Counted from the first letter of the stretch, positions 47,973-60,932 are shown. The stretch: DNA of 64,000 nt from Verrucomicrobiota bacterium (GCA_025353105.1 JANXRG010000033.1:1-64000), one strand, 5' to 3'. The notes: a model not told the origin generated them from the sequence alone. Numbers and translations: made by a program.

Positions 47973-48632
47973 TCAACCGAACATCCTCGTCCAAAGGCTC
48001 GTGAACACCGCGTTGCCGGTGAGCCACAGGACGATGAGATAAGCCCAGGCGGCAACGCCGATAATGTACCCGAGCAGAATCAACATTCCGTCCCCCTCCA
48101 TCCATCCGATCGCCAGAAAAATGAGCGAATACGCCGGGATCGTGTTCGTGAACGGAACCGGAAAAGGCAGACCAAGAAAGAATCCGCTCGAGACGATCAT
48201 CGCGCCGACGAACCGCTTCGCGAACCTTGACTCAATGAGAATGCCCAGGCGGCCGCGCTTCAGAAGGCGCTCAAGCTTGACTGCAAACCATGTGCCCTTC
48301 GCCACGATTCGTTTGAGCCGTTCATACTCGATCGTCACACGCTTTGCGCGGCGCGGCAGGCGCGGATGCACGCCCGCCAACAAACAGACGCCGATGGCCA
48401 TGATCGCGAGACCGAACGGCGTCGAGATGCCGGGAATCGACACCGGCAGGCTGAACGGAATTGAGAAAAACAGCATGAGCATCCCGTAGGTGGTGCTCTC
48501 CGGCAGCGACTCCTCGATTTGCTCCATCGTCATCGCCTTCCCGTCGGCCCGCTCAAGCAACAGACGCAGCTCCGCCGAAAAGTTGAGGTCGGGAATTGGC
48601 GGCGGCGGGCCGGCAGTCGGCGCCGGCGTCAT
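47973..48632 (-). CDS. ExoD-family membrane protein
   Basis: 219 residues from ATG 48632, which overlaps the terC-like stop (ATGA). After a short proline-rich start come LTERADG-type helices with the ExoD signature: PESTTYGMLMLFFSIPFSLP, FGLAIMAIGVCLLAG and PFPVPFTNTIPAYSLIFLAIG. About four membrane spans. ExoD was linked to exopolysaccharide synthesis in Sinorhizobium, but its mechanism is unknown. Co-transcription with a TerC protein suggests an envelope or ion role rather than polymer synthesis. Confidence 0.9.
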   Translation of the reverse strand: MTPAPTAGPPPPIPDLNFSAELRLLLERADGKAMTMEQIEESLPESTTYGMLMLFFSIPFSLPVSIPGISTPFGLAIMAIGVCLLAGVHPRLPRRAKRVTIEYERLKRIVAKGTWFAVKLERLLKRGRLGILIESRFAKRFVGAMIVSSGFFLGLPFPVPFTNTIPAYSLIFLAIGWMEGDGMLILLGYIIGVAAWAYLIVLWLTGNAVFTSLWTRMFG

Positions 48633-49483
48633 CGGAACGCAGATTTTGATCGAAACACCGTGGCAATCAAATCGATGGCCTTGGTCACGGGCCAGAAAAG
48701 CGCTTCGACCGATCGGGCGATCCATCGCATCAGGTGATGCGCGACACGGACGAACGGCCGGAGCCCCGCGCGAACCGCGGGCAGCCGACCATAGGCAAGG
48801 GAAGCGACGATGATCGAAACGACGCCGATGAATTTACCCATCGGGCCGAGATGCATCGAGAATTGCATTTCCGCGAGCAGGATCACTCCCACGAATCCCA
48901 CGAGCAGGAACGCCGTGTCCTCGAGAATCGGGAACCGCTCAATGAGCTTGATGCAATAACCGGCCATAAAGCGCAGGGCGAGGATGCCGATACCGACGCC
49001 GACATACACGGCCCAAAGCTTCGGCGTCATCGCCACCGCCGCGACCACGTTGTCCACGCTCAGGCTCGCGTCGAGAAACAGAATGCCGGTCACCACCGAG
49101 AAAAAAGTCCGCTCCACGTGGGGTGGAACCGGCGTGGGCACGCCCGCGACTGCGGTCACCGCAGCCTCCATCACCGCATCCTCCTCGGCCGTCAGTTCCT
49201 TGCACATCAAATAAACGAGGTAGGCTGCGCCCAGCAGCTTCAACCAGTCGTTCTCGAGGATGACCGAAGCGAACAGCAGACAAACGCAGCGGAACCCGTA
49301 CGCGCCGGCCATCCCCCAATTTAGCGCTCGGGGTCGCAGCCGCTCCGGCAGACGGCTCGCCATCGCCGCAATCGCCAGCGAATTATCCACGGAGAGCAGC
49401 CCCTCGATCAAGATCAACGAGAGGACGACCGGGATGGTCTCGAGCACCTCCGGGGAGGACGGGAACGCCATGTTCGCAGACAT
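48629..49483 (-). CDS. TerC-family integral membrane protein
   Basis: 284 residues from ATG 49483 (MSANMAFPSSPEV); a start at 49513 would add ten residues. Seven or more hydrophobic spans with the two family motifs: LLSVDNSLAIAAMA and DASLSVDNVVAAVA, whose acidic residues are thought to bind metal. TerC proteins are linked to tellurite resistance and to manganese or calcium export during metalation of exported proteins. I looked for a yybP-ykoY manganese riboswitch in the 197 bases upstream and did not find its conserved core. Confidence 0.9.
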   Translation of the reverse strand: MSANMAFPSSPEVLETIPVVLSLILIEGLLSVDNSLAIAAMASRLPERLRPRALNWGMAGAYGFRCVCLLFASVILENDWLKLLGAAYLVYLMCKELTAEEDAVMEAAVTAVAGVPTPVPPHVERTFFSVVTGILFLDASLSVDNVVAAVAMTPKLWAVYVGVGIGILALRFMAGYCIKLIERFPILEDTAFLLVGFVGVILLAEMQFSMHLGPMGKFIGVVSIIVASLAYGRLPAVRAGLRPFVRVAHHLMRWIARSVEALFWPVTKAIDLIATVFRSKSAFR

Positions 49484-49680
49484 AAGCCCGTCCCACCGGG
49501 GCCACAACCGCATTCGCTGCGGCTTAGCCTCGGGCGTGTGCGGTGAATGGCGCTCCCAGAGGGAAGTTGAGACCGCTGGGGCTCGCCACCAGCCCGTCTG
49601 CTGGTTTCACATTTCCGTTGCCGATCGGCACCGATTCGGTAGCTTCCGCCCCCGCCGGATCAAGGTGATGGCGGCCAAAT

Positions 49681-52842
<3,162 letters not shown>

Positions 52843-52843
<1 letters not shown>

Positions 52844-53250
52844 TGGCCCGGCGTTTTGATTCCGAGACGACCTTCGACGAGGAGCAGGAGTTGCTCCTTG
52901 AGCGCCATGAGCGTCGCGTCCGGTTGCTGACCGCGTTCAACCGCGTCATCGCATTTTTGATCGTCGTGGGCATCGTTGCAGCGGCGGTCGCATACATCCT
53001 GCCGGAGCTGCGCCGCCAGCGCGAGGCGCAGGCGCAGGTCGAGGCGCTCCGGCGGCAGGTTGAGGTCCGGCGCATCGAGGTCGCGCGGCAGACGCGGCAG
53101 GTTTCCTGGTTGCAGAATAATCCCGAATACCTCGGCATCTACGCGCGCGACAAATTCGATTTGATGAAGGAGGGCGAGACGGTCTTCCGGTTGGAACCGG
53201 TGAGGCCCGATCGCGTCCCCGGCCGCCCCGCGCCCGGCGCACCCGAGTAG
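52843..53250 (+). CDS. Septum formation initiator (FtsB/DivIC-like)
   Basis: 135 residues: a cytoplasmic N-terminus, one transmembrane helix (VIAFLIVVGIVAAAVAYIL), a coiled coil (ELRRQREAQAQVEALRRQVE, continuing to about residue 85), then the DivIC/FtsB motif NNPEYLGIYARDKFDLMKEG near the end. A short Pro-rich tail follows. Such proteins form the FtsQLB/DivIB-L-C complex that controls septal wall synthesis. The position right after enolase (one-base overlap) supports the call. Naming as ftsB or divIC is left open. Confidence 0.88.
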
Positions 53251-53322
53251 CGTCATTCCCTCCGCCGGCTTCGCGCGAGGAAATCCCTTGCGCCGTGGGC
53301 GCCGCGGTGACATCGCAACCGC

Positions 53323-55116
53323 ATGCAGGATGAACCGCCCGGCCCACCCCTGAGCCCGGGCGCGCCCGTGGCCCGGCCGCGCACGGACCTGACGTATGAG
53401 GAATTCATGGCGCGAAGACGTCGTCGTGTGCTCCGCAAATACCTGCCCGCGGTGATCGCGGTTGCCCTCGCGATGTTTTTCGGCGGCAAGCCGGCCTATC
53501 GCGCCGTTCGGGCCTGGCAGGCCCGGCGTCTCGCGCGCGAGGCGAACACACTCATCGATCAGGAAAAATGGAGCGAAGCCAGCCGACGGGTGCAGGACGC
53601 TTATCTCCTGCGCCCGAATGAGCCTGAGGCCGTCCGCGTCTCGGCGCGCCTGCTCACGCGGATCGCGCGCCCCGGCGAGGCGGCGCAATTTTGGGAAGAG
53701 CTCGCAAAACTCGGTCCGCTCACGCGCGCGGATCGGCGCGACTACGTTTCGTGCGCGCTGGCGGTCGGACAGTTGAATGTCGCCGAAACCCAGCTCGCCG
53801 CGCTCGCGGCCCTGCCGGGCGGCGCCGATTCGCCCACCGACTGGCTGCTGACCGCCGAGCTGGCGGCGACACGGGCGGAGACCAGCAAGGCCCTCGATTA
53901 CTCGCGCCGTGTGATGGGCGCGGGCAACCGCGCGACGTCGCGTGAGCGATTCATCGCGAGCCTGCTGGCGTCGAACTTGCCCGATCCCGCGGGCCGGCGC
54001 GAAGCCGCGGCCCAGATGACAATGCTTTCGGAAAGCGACTCGCCAGAGGCTCTCGAGGCGCTGATCTGGCACGCGCGTCGCCGGATCGCCGGCAACGTGG
54101 ATCCGGAGGCCCCCTCCGTTTCCGATCTCGTGGCCCGCCTCAATCGTCATCCGTCCTCGCGCCCGATCCATCAGCTCCTCGCGCTCGAGCTGGAAATGCG
54201 CATCGACCCCGGCGCGCACGACGAAATCATTGGCCGCGCGATCGCACGCTTCGGCGGCACGGCCGATCGCGACACGCTGGCGCGGCTGGTTTCGTGGTTG
54301 ATCGAGCAGCGAGAGCCCGCCCGCGTCCTGGAGCTCGTGTCGTTCGATCGCTCCCTTGAGAGCGCGGAACTATTCGTCAGCCGGCTGGATGCACTCGGCG
54401 CGCTGGGCCGCTGGGCGGAGGTGAAGTCGGCGATCGACAGCAAACGCTTCCCGCTCGAACCCATCCTCGAGGAGATCTATCTCGCGCGCGCCCTGGCGAA
54501 GCTCGGCGACACGCAGGCGGGCGAAAATCGCTGGCGGCGCGCGCGGCAGGCCGCCGCGGGAAATGCCGACCGACTGGCGATGATTGCAAGATTCGCGGAC
54601 GGGACCGGCGCGCCTGCGGCGGCCGAGGCGGCCTATCGCGACGCCGTGGCGACCGCCCCGAACCTGCGTCCGGCCCAGGAAGCGCTCCTGAAATTTCTGA
54701 ATGACTCGGGTGACACGCCGAAAACGCTCGCGCAGCTTCGCGCGATGATTCGCATCTGGCCTGAGGATCGCGGTCTGCAAAATGACGATGCGTATTTCTC
54801 CGCGCTGAGGGATGAGTCTGTCGGGGAAGCGGCCGCGACGGCCGAGCGACTTTTCCGGGAGCAACCCACGAGCCTTCCGCATCGCACGGCGCTCGCGCTG
54901 GCGCGCCTGCGCCTCGGGCAAAACACCGCGGCGCTCGACGTGTTTCGCGGCATCATCATTCCCGAAGGGGTCGCGCAGCCCAGCACGCGCGTGGTCCTGG
55001 CGGCAGTGCTCCGGGCCAATGGCTTTGATCTCGAAGCGCGCGCCGAGGCGGACAAGGTTCCCCGCGCGCGCCTGAAAAAAGAGGAGCGTCTGCTCCTCGA
55101 CGCCGCGATCAAATGA
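53323..55116 (+). CDS. Membrane-anchored TPR protein, paralogue of the exosortase-linked one
   Basis: 597 residues. A Pro-rich and basic N-terminus leads to one transmembrane helix (YLPAVIAVALAMFFGG), then KPAYRAVRAWQARRLARE and an alpha-helical TPR solenoid to the end (NTLIDQEKWSEASRRVQDAY, PNEPEAVRVSARLL and many similar units). The topology and the GG-x-A/PAY/RAR junction match the protein at 29761-31596. It is the last gene of the greA-eno-ftsB strand and ends six bases from the convergent PEP-CTERM gene. A scaffold role in surface-protein or polymer handling is inferred. Confidence 0.8.
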   Translation: MQDEPPGPPLSPGAPVARPRTDLTYEEFMARRRRRVLRKYLPAVIAVALAMFFGGKPAYRAVRAWQARRLAREANTLIDQEKWSEASRRVQDAYLLRPNEPEAVRVSARLLTRIARPGEAAQFWEELAKLGPLTRADRRDYVSCALAVGQLNVAETQLAALAALPGGADSPTDWLLTAELAATRAETSKALDYSRRVMGAGNRATSRERFIASLLASNLPDPAGRREAAAQMTMLSESDSPEALEALIWHARRRIAGNVDPEAPSVSDLVARLNRHPSSRPIHQLLALELEMRIDPGAHDEIIGRAIARFGGTADRDTLARLVSWLIEQREPARVLELVSFDRSLESAELFVSRLDALGALGRWAEVKSAIDSKRFPLEPILEEIYLARALAKLGDTQAGENRWRRARQAAAGNADRLAMIARFADGTGAPAAAEAAYRDAVATAPNLRPAQEALLKFLNDSGDTPKTLAQLRAMIRIWPEDRGLQNDDAYFSALRDESVGEAAATAERLFREQPTSLPHRTALALARLRLGQNTAALDVFRGIIIPEGVAQPSTRVVLAAVLRANGFDLEARAEADKVPRARLKKEERLLLDAAIK

Positions 55117-55122
55117 AGTCCG

Positions 55123-55800
55123 TTACGCGGGCACGGGCTGCGGCTCGCGCCGGTCGGCCAACTTGCGTGCCAACCACAGCGCAGTGAGTGCACTGGCCAG
55201 AATCCCGCCGAAGACCGTGGCTGGCTCCGGCACGCCCGTGATAATGATGCCTTCGGTCGAAACGTTGCCGAGGCCCATCACCCCGCCATTCGACGCATAG
55301 CCGTAAAACCGAAACTCGGCGTTCGCGCCGAAATTGCTGCCCTGGAGCAGGACGTCCGCGAAATTCCACGTCGTGCTCGCCGGGCCCAGCCCGACGGAGA
55401 AGGGTTGAAATGCCACGAGGCTGCCATTCACGAAAAGACTGACGATCAGACCCTGCGGTCCCACCACATCGCGTCCCAGATCAAACACGAGTTGCGTGAG
55501 CGTGATGTTGTTGCCCAAGGCTCCACTGACCGTGAACGAAAGATATTGCGAGAGATCGGGAACGACCGCGCTGGGGAAGCCGGTGGTCTGAAAAGAGGTT
55601 CCGGGAGCCGCCGTGAGCGGACCCACGCGCGTGAAATCTGAAAAGAGTGGAGCCGCTTGGACGTTGTTGATGAAATCCTGCTGGGCGGTCACCATCCCGC
55701 TGCCGGGATTGCCCGGAAAATCGTACGTAAACAGACTCTGCGCGCACACGGATGAGGTGCATGCGGCGAGGAGCGCGGCGAGTACAAAGAGACGCTTCAT
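55123..55800 (-). CDS. PEP-CTERM sorting-domain protein
   Basis: 225 residues from ATG 55800 (MKRLFVLAALLAACTSSVCA signal peptide). A beta-sandwich-like body (SLFTYDFPGNPGSGMV, YLSFTVSGALGNNITLTQL) ends in VPEPATVFGGILASALTAL and basic residues KLADRREPQPVPA, the PEP-CTERM signal with a longer than usual tail, as in the other PEP-CTERM protein here. Probable exosortase substrate released to the outside. The 108 bases before its start hold no gene. Confidence 0.88.
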   Translation of the reverse strand: MKRLFVLAALLAACTSSVCAQSLFTYDFPGNPGSGMVTAQQDFINNVQAAPLFSDFTRVGPLTAAPGTSFQTTGFPSAVVPDLSQYLSFTVSGALGNNITLTQLVFDLGRDVVGPQGLIVSLFVNGSLVAFQPFSVGLGPASTTWNFADVLLQGSNFGANAEFRFYGYASNGGVMGLGNVSTEGIIITGVPEPATVFGGILASALTALWLARKLADRREPQPVPA

Positions 55801-55908
55801 GGGTAAAACCGGAGAGATCGGACTTGTCTGCTTCCCAAGTTTTCCGACCTGAGTCAACGTAAAACTTCGGAGGTCAACGGCTTTGCGACTGCTGTAAACC
55901 CATCTCCG

Positions 55909-56778
55909 TCAGCCCCCGGGATGCAGTTTGCGCTCCCTCGTCTTCACCTGTCCCACCCACTCGTACCACGCGAGCGAACGACACAGCACCCAGCCGCGCC
56001 AGCCATCGCGGAAACCCTGCTTCAGGACGTAGTGATACAGGAAGCGCAGCCAGGGCCGCCCCGGCAGCCCCCGCGCGATGCGCTTGAGCCAGCGTTTGCG
56101 CGCGAGCGGCGAACCAAGCGGCGCGTCCGCCAGCGTATCGACCCCGCGGTCCTCGTGCAAGTCGTGCGCGACGGTCGCCTCCCAGTCGCTGTAGCGGTTG
56201 TGTTTCTCGATCCAGATGGCGTACGTCGGGAACGCGTAGTGATCCATCGGCGCGCGCAGGTAATCACTGCGTCCGTCGAGCAGCACATGCTCGTGCACTT
56301 CGTTGTCCCCGGCCGAATGATCGCCCGCCGGCATCTCCACTTTTTCGTAACGACCCAGCCGATGCCGGAACAAACGCAGATTCCAGCTCGGAAAATATCC
56401 GCAGTGTCCGATCCAGCCGCCCAGGAACCAAAACCGGCGGTTGAGAAAAAATCCATCCAGGCCCGGTCGCTGAATGGCCTCGCCGATCTCCCGTGCCAGC
56501 GCCGGCGGGATGCGCTCGTCCGCGTCGACGATGAGCACCCACTCGTGCCGCCACGGGACGCGCTCGAGCGCCCAGTTTTTCTTGCGGGGAAATTTTCCAT
56601 CCCAGCGGAATTGCACAACCCGCGCGCCCATTTCTTCCGCTACGACCACCGTTCCATCGGTACTCGCGGAGTCGACCACCACAATTTCGTCCGCAAAGGC
56701 AAGAGTGCGCAGGCAATCGCGGATATTGGCGATCTCGTTTTTCACGGGAACGAGAACAGAGACCGGAATCTTATCCAT
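55909..56778 (-). CDS. GT2 glycosyltransferase, lipopolysaccharide-core/WaaE-like
   Basis: 289 residues. SVLVPVKNEIANIRDCL at the start, then EIVVVDSASTDGTV and WVLIVDADERIPP, the GT2 DxD-type motif with the ADERI pattern of the WaaE/KdtX group. LNRRFWFLGGWIGHCGYFPS and the positively charged C-terminus also fit. It transfers a sugar to a lipid-linked or core oligosaccharide at the cytoplasmic face. It is the last gene of the minus-strand polysaccharide run 62235-55909. Confidence 0.88.
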   Translation of the reverse strand: MDKIPVSVLVPVKNEIANIRDCLRTLAFADEIVVVDSASTDGTVVVAEEMGARVVQFRWDGKFPRKKNWALERVPWRHEWVLIVDADERIPPALAREIGEAIQRPGLDGFFLNRRFWFLGGWIGHCGYFPSWNLRLFRHRLGRYEKVEMPAGDHSAGDNEVHEHVLLDGRSDYLRAPMDHYAFPTYAIWIEKHNRYSDWEATVAHDLHEDRGVDTLADAPLGSPLARKRWLKRIARGLPGRPWLRFLYHYVLKQGFRDGWRGWVLCRSLAWYEWVGQVKTRERKLHPGG

Positions 56779-56814
56779 GCGGCAAAGCGACCATGAGCCG
56801 AAGCGGTGGGCTGG

Positions 56815-58038
56815 TCAATCGACCTCGATCCAGGTCGGCCGGTCTTGCCGGCCCAACAGCCAGCCGTAGGCCGCGAGCATTCGTTCGGCCGCGGTGGACC
56901 AGGCGTAGCGTTTTGCGATTAAACTAGGACCCCTCGCACCCATGGCAGACAACGCCTCAGGTGGAAGTGACGTCGCTTCGCGCAACGCGACCGCGAGCGC
57001 CTCCTTGCCGGTCGGGATCCACCAACCGAGCCGTTCATTTTCAATTTCCGGCCACGGCGTCTCGCGAGTCGTAATCACGGGCAGGCCGCTGGCAAGCGCT
57101 TCGCCGATGACCAATCCAAAGTTTTCAGAATAGGTCGGCAGCACGAACAAGTCTGAGTGGTAATAGATCGGCCACTTTGCACCATCCGCAATCGCACCAA
57201 GAAATTCAAAGTCTGCTTCCACGCCCGCCTCACGCACCGCGTCTTGAACTTCTGCGAGGTGGCCTACCTCATCCGGCCCGACCACCGTCATTTTCCAACC
57301 AATTGGACGCACGGTCGCCCAAGCTCGCACCAGGTCGAGCAGCCCCTTCTTTGGGTGGATGCGCGAGAGAAAGAGGGCCTGGCGAGGCGAACACGGGGGT
57401 CGTGGCCCTACAAGGTTGGGCAAATCAATTCCATTGGCGACAATCGCTATTGGATTGCGCAGACCCGCGCGTCGCAATCCCTCGGCCTCCTGGCCCGACG
57501 TGGCATGCAGCAGCGCCGCTTGCTCGAGATCGCGGCGTTGATATAGACGCCACGCAAGATTCTTTTTCGTCGCGCGATGACCGCGAGCCCATGGCTCCAG
57601 CATGCCACGCGGACTCACAACCCGCGGCACACGACACCCGCACGCCGACGAGGCGGTAACGTGATTCACGGGTAGCCACAGACCCGCGTCATGGACAATG
57701 TCCATTGCACCCTCCTTTAATCGACTTCGGATTGCCGCGCGCCACGGCCTCATAACACTCAGATCGCGCCACGCCGCTACCAAGGCAGAAACGTGTGAAT
57801 CCGGAAGGAATTGCCCGGCTTCGCGCAAATCACGCCGAATGGAACACGGAACACGCACGAAGGAGGTCGGGACACCAGTCGGTGCGACGGTGTGATTGCT
57901 CGGGGCTGTAGTGACTATCTCCGCATGCGCCCCGGAGCTCACGAGCCCGCGAGCGAGCCCCGGCACGCTCCGCGCCGGGCCGCCGGAAACCGGCGAAATG
58001 TCCGCGACCGTGAGCAGGATCCGAATCTGGAGATTCAT
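56815..58038 (-). CDS. GT4 glycosyltransferase
   Basis: 407 residues from ATG 58038, one base after the polymerase stop. N-terminal acceptor domain: GGPARSVPGLARGLVSSG. C-terminal donor domain: FLSRIHPKKGLLDLVRAW and LPTYSENFGLVIGEALASG, with the catalytic E-x7-E pair. It is a retaining transferase for a nucleotide-sugar donor; the sugar is not readable. Part of a tightly packed operon with polymerase and initiating transferase. Its DNA is slightly less GC-rich than the neighbours, which could mean a more recent origin. Confidence 0.9.
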   Translation of the reverse strand: MNLQIRILLTVADISPVSGGPARSVPGLARGLVSSGAHAEIVTTAPSNHTVAPTGVPTSFVRVPCSIRRDLREAGQFLPDSHVSALVAAWRDLSVMRPWRAAIRSRLKEGAMDIVHDAGLWLPVNHVTASSACGCRVPRVVSPRGMLEPWARGHRATKKNLAWRLYQRRDLEQAALLHATSGQEAEGLRRAGLRNPIAIVANGIDLPNLVGPRPPCSPRQALFLSRIHPKKGLLDLVRAWATVRPIGWKMTVVGPDEVGHLAEVQDAVREAGVEADFEFLGAIADGAKWPIYYHSDLFVLPTYSENFGLVIGEALASGLPVITTRETPWPEIENERLGWWIPTGKEALAVALREATSLPPEALSAMGARGPSLIAKRYAWSTAAERMLAAYGWLLGRQDRPTWIEVD

Positions 58039-58039
58039 G

Positions 58040-59455
58040 TCACACGATGGCCCGGTGCCGACGACGCCGGCCGCTCGTCTTCGTCGCGATCCAGCCCCAG
58101 CAAAGCCCCAGGTACACGGCGACGTAAAGTTGGATGGAAGCGATCTGGAGGGGGAAATCGACCAGCGCGTGCACGGCGACGCCGGCCAGCGCAAGCAGCA
58201 CCGCGGGCAGCAGCAGGTCGTGCTGCGAAGCGCCCCCGGCCTCCGGCGTCCGGTAGTGCTTCACGCCGCGCGCAAAGCCACCAAAAAAAATGATCGACCA
58301 AAGCGCTGTGCCGAGTATTCCCCATTCGAGCAGCGTCTGCACGTAATCGGCGTGGAGGTACCGCCAGATGCCGTCGATTCGATCCCCCAGGAAATCGGTG
58401 TAGTACGGAAAGATGGCCTGGAAACAACCGGGACCGAAACCAAAGACGCCGGCATCGGGCACCGCGCTCACGCCGGCCGACTGCGCCAGGAGCCGCGTGC
58501 CAAGTAGACTGCCGGTGCCGAGCTGCCGCACCGTTTCCTGCCAACGTCCGATCTGGACCTGCAGGCCGATTGCCAGAATCACCATCAGGAGCACGAGCGT
58601 CACCGTGCCCAAGCCCCAGGCGAGGGTGCGACGCTGCCGCATCCACGTGAACGCGAGCAATCCGCGCGCAGGCCAGAGGATCAGGCCGACGGCCAGGGCA
58701 CCGGCGATAATCTGTCCGGCGCGGGACGTGTTCATCACCGACGCGAGCGCGAACCCCGCGCCCGATGCAATCCACATCGCGAGCAACAGCGGCGGCGTTC
58801 GCCGCGAGAACGCACGCAGCAACGCCGCGCCCGCCGCGGGCAGGCAGAGATTAAGAAACGCCCCCGCGTTCGCGTGGTAATAGTACGTCGCGAAAAAACT
58901 CTTGCTGTACGAATCGGGACCGCGAACCGACGGGGCCTCCCAGAAAATTGTCGGCGCCGCTGCCGCTCGCTGCACGACGCCGAGCGCCGCGATCGACGCG
59001 CCGGTCAGCGCGATCGTCGTCCACAATCGCAGGCGCCACTCGGACTCGGCCCCCATCTCGCAGGTGAGGAGCAGCGCGCCAAGCACGAGCGAAAGTCGGA
59101 TCATGGCGGCGAGCGCCAGCGCCGAATCCACCGCGCCCGGTGCGAACCCCGCCAGCCCGGGCAGCGGCGCAAAGATCGAAACATCCGGGTCGTAAACCGC
59201 CCGCGCATTCAAGGTCATCCACCAGCCCAACGCAAGGATCGCCCCGACCACGGACAGCAGCAGGCGGGGAAGATCCCGCAGCCCCCCCATCCCGCCGAAC
59301 GGGATCGCCAGGAGGCGGACGGCGAGCGCGGCCGCGAGTCCGACGTTGAGCCAGTCGATCGCCCACAGACGCGTGCTCCCGAACGCCCACGGCGCGAAGA
59401 CGAGCAGGGCGAGCAGCGCCCAGCGCGACAGCTCGATCAGGGCGCGTGCAACCAT
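58040..59455 (-). CDS. O-antigen ligase/polymerase-like membrane protein (Wzy/WaaL type)
   Basis: 471 residues with about 11-12 membrane spans and a large periplasmic loop in the C-terminal half. SKSFFATYYYHANAGAFLNL is the Wzy_C region seen in O-antigen ligase-like proteins, and FGFGPGCFQAIFPYYTDF and LHADYVQTLLEWG follow it. Such proteins polymerise repeat units or ligate glycans in the periplasm. Given the Wzc-like kinase at 36.8 kb, polymerisation is the likelier role. It stands 10 bp downstream of the initiating transferase. Confidence 0.85.
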   Translation of the reverse strand: MVARALIELSRWALLALLVFAPWAFGSTRLWAIDWLNVGLAAALAVRLLAIPFGGMGGLRDLPRLLLSVVGAILALGWWMTLNARAVYDPDVSIFAPLPGLAGFAPGAVDSALALAAMIRLSLVLGALLLTCEMGAESEWRLRLWTTIALTGASIAALGVVQRAAAAPTIFWEAPSVRGPDSYSKSFFATYYYHANAGAFLNLCLPAAGAALLRAFSRRTPPLLLAMWIASGAGFALASVMNTSRAGQIIAGALAVGLILWPARGLLAFTWMRQRRTLAWGLGTVTLVLLMVILAIGLQVQIGRWQETVRQLGTGSLLGTRLLAQSAGVSAVPDAGVFGFGPGCFQAIFPYYTDFLGDRIDGIWRYLHADYVQTLLEWGILGTALWSIIFFGGFARGVKHYRTPEAGGASQHDLLLPAVLLALAGVAVHALVDFPLQIASIQLYVAVYLGLCWGWIATKTSGRRRRHRAIV

Positions 59456-59465
59456 GCCGTCGGTT

Positions 59466-60932
59466 CTAGCGGCCCCGCGCGGAAAGGAGAACGTAAAGCG
59501 TCTTCAGCACAATCATCGCGTCGAGCAGAAACGAATGGTGCCGGATGTAATAAAGGTCGTACTTCAACTTCTCCACCGCATCGTCGTAGCCCGCCCCGTA
59601 AGGATAACTCACCTGCGCCCAGCCCGTGATGCCCGGCTTCACCAGGTGCCGGAGATGATACGAGGCCACCCGCGCCTCGTACTCCGCCACGCAATCAGCC
59701 GACTCGGCGCGCGGGCCGATCAGGCTCATGTCACCGCGAAACACATTCCACAACTGTGGCAGCTCATCGAGCCGGAAGCGGCGCAACCACCGCCCGAGTC
59801 CCGTGATGCGGGCGTCGCGCTCGAGGGTGTAGGGCGAACCCGGCTCAGCGTGCGCATGCATCGTGCGAAATTTGAACACCGTAAACGGCACGCGATCGCG
59901 CCCGATGCGGGACTGTCGAAAGATCACCGGGCGCCCCGTTCGCCACAGCACGAGGATCGCCACAATGAGGATCAGCGGCAACAGCAGCACGAGGCCAATG
60001 CTGGAGATCGCAAGATCACAAAGGCGCTTGAGGTGGAGGTAGGGGTAATCGCGCGTGAATTGAAACCCCATCTGCAGCGGCCAGAGCGAATTGAGCGCGA
60101 AGACCGGAATCATTCGCCAGTGCGTTTCATAAAACGTTTCGAGCGTATAAACGGGCACATCGAGAAAGTGCATCCGCACCAGCGTGTCCCGTACCTCGGG
60201 TCCCAGCTTCTCCGCCTCCTCGGCCACGATCACTCCGTCGTACGCGTCGCCCAGGGTCTGCAGTTTCTCGATGGCCCCACCCTCAATCGTGGGTGAGCCC
60301 GCCCCCGCCAACGCTTCGCCGACCCGGCGTTCATGCGGGTCGACAAACACGAGCTGCTGCCGGTTCGGTTTCTTCAGGTACGCCTCGTAAAAAGCCGTCG
60401 CGGCCGCACCCGCGCCGAGCACGAGGAAGCTCTTCCGCGCGGCTCGCGCCGCCACCCAAGGCGCAATCCGCCACCGATACGCGAGGGAAATCGGCAGAAA
60501 CAATCCGAATTCACCGAGCAGCACCGCGCGGCTTGGCTTCACGAGCGTGTTGTAAGCGGCGATGGAGTAAATCGCGAGCGCCGCCAGCGATGTCGCCACC
60601 ACCACGGCGATGAGATGCTCGCTGGTGTAACCGAAGCTCTTCATCTGCCGCCGCACGTCGTAGCCGCCAATGATGTAAAGCACCGGGACGAGCAGCGCGA
60701 GCGGCAGCCAGAAAAGGGTGAACTGCGCGTCCACCAGGTAATCGTTCAGGTTGGCCCACACGAGCACCCGGTGCGCGCCGTAGAAAACAGCGACATCGAG
60801 TGCGAGCAAACCCGTCGCGGAAAACCAACGCCGCGTCGCAAACTTGTCGCCCAGCGTCGCGCTGGCCCGGGGCGCGGCCGTCGCCGCCTCGGCAGGCGCG
60901 GGCTCCTCCTTTAACCGGGTGGCACTGCTCAT
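59466..60932 (-). CDS. Polyprenyl glycosylphosphotransferase (initiating sugar transferase, WbaP/exo type)
   Basis: 488 residues from ATG 60932. Four N-terminal helices and a CoA-binding-like region (LVLGAGAAATAFYEAYL, QLVFVDPHERRVGE) precede the C-terminal bacterial sugar-transferase domain: VIFRQSRIGRDRVPFTVFKF, RRFRLDELPQLWNV, DMSLIGPRAE and KPGITGWAQV. It puts the first sugar phosphate on undecaprenyl phosphate, starting the repeat unit. It is the first enzyme of the polymer pathway in this operon. Confidence 0.94.
   Translation of the reverse strand: MSSATRLKEEPAPAEAATAAPRASATLGDKFATRRWFSATGLLALDVAVFYGAHRVLVWANLNDYLVDAQFTLFWLPLALLVPVLYIIGGYDVRRQMKSFGYTSEHLIAVVVATSLAALAIYSIAAYNTLVKPSRAVLLGEFGLFLPISLAYRWRIAPWVAARAARKSFLVLGAGAAATAFYEAYLKKPNRQQLVFVDPHERRVGEALAGAGSPTIEGGAIEKLQTLGDAYDGVIVAEEAEKLGPEVRDTLVRMHFLDVPVYTLETFYETHWRMIPVFALNSLWPLQMGFQFTRDYPYLHLKRLCDLAISSIGLVLLLPLILIVAILVLWRTGRPVIFRQSRIGRDRVPFTVFKFRTMHAHAEPGSPYTLERDARITGLGRWLRRFRLDELPQLWNVFRGDMSLIGPRAESADCVAEYEARVASYHLRHLVKPGITGWAQVSYPYGAGYDDAVEKLKYDLYYIRHHSFLLDAMIVLKTLYVLLSARGR

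Noticed and set aside
49484..49680. yybP-ykoY manganese riboswitch upstream of the TerC gene
   Set aside because: The sequence has some stem-loops, for example around ACCAGCAGACGGGCTGGT on the minus strand, but not the conserved core of that riboswitch class.
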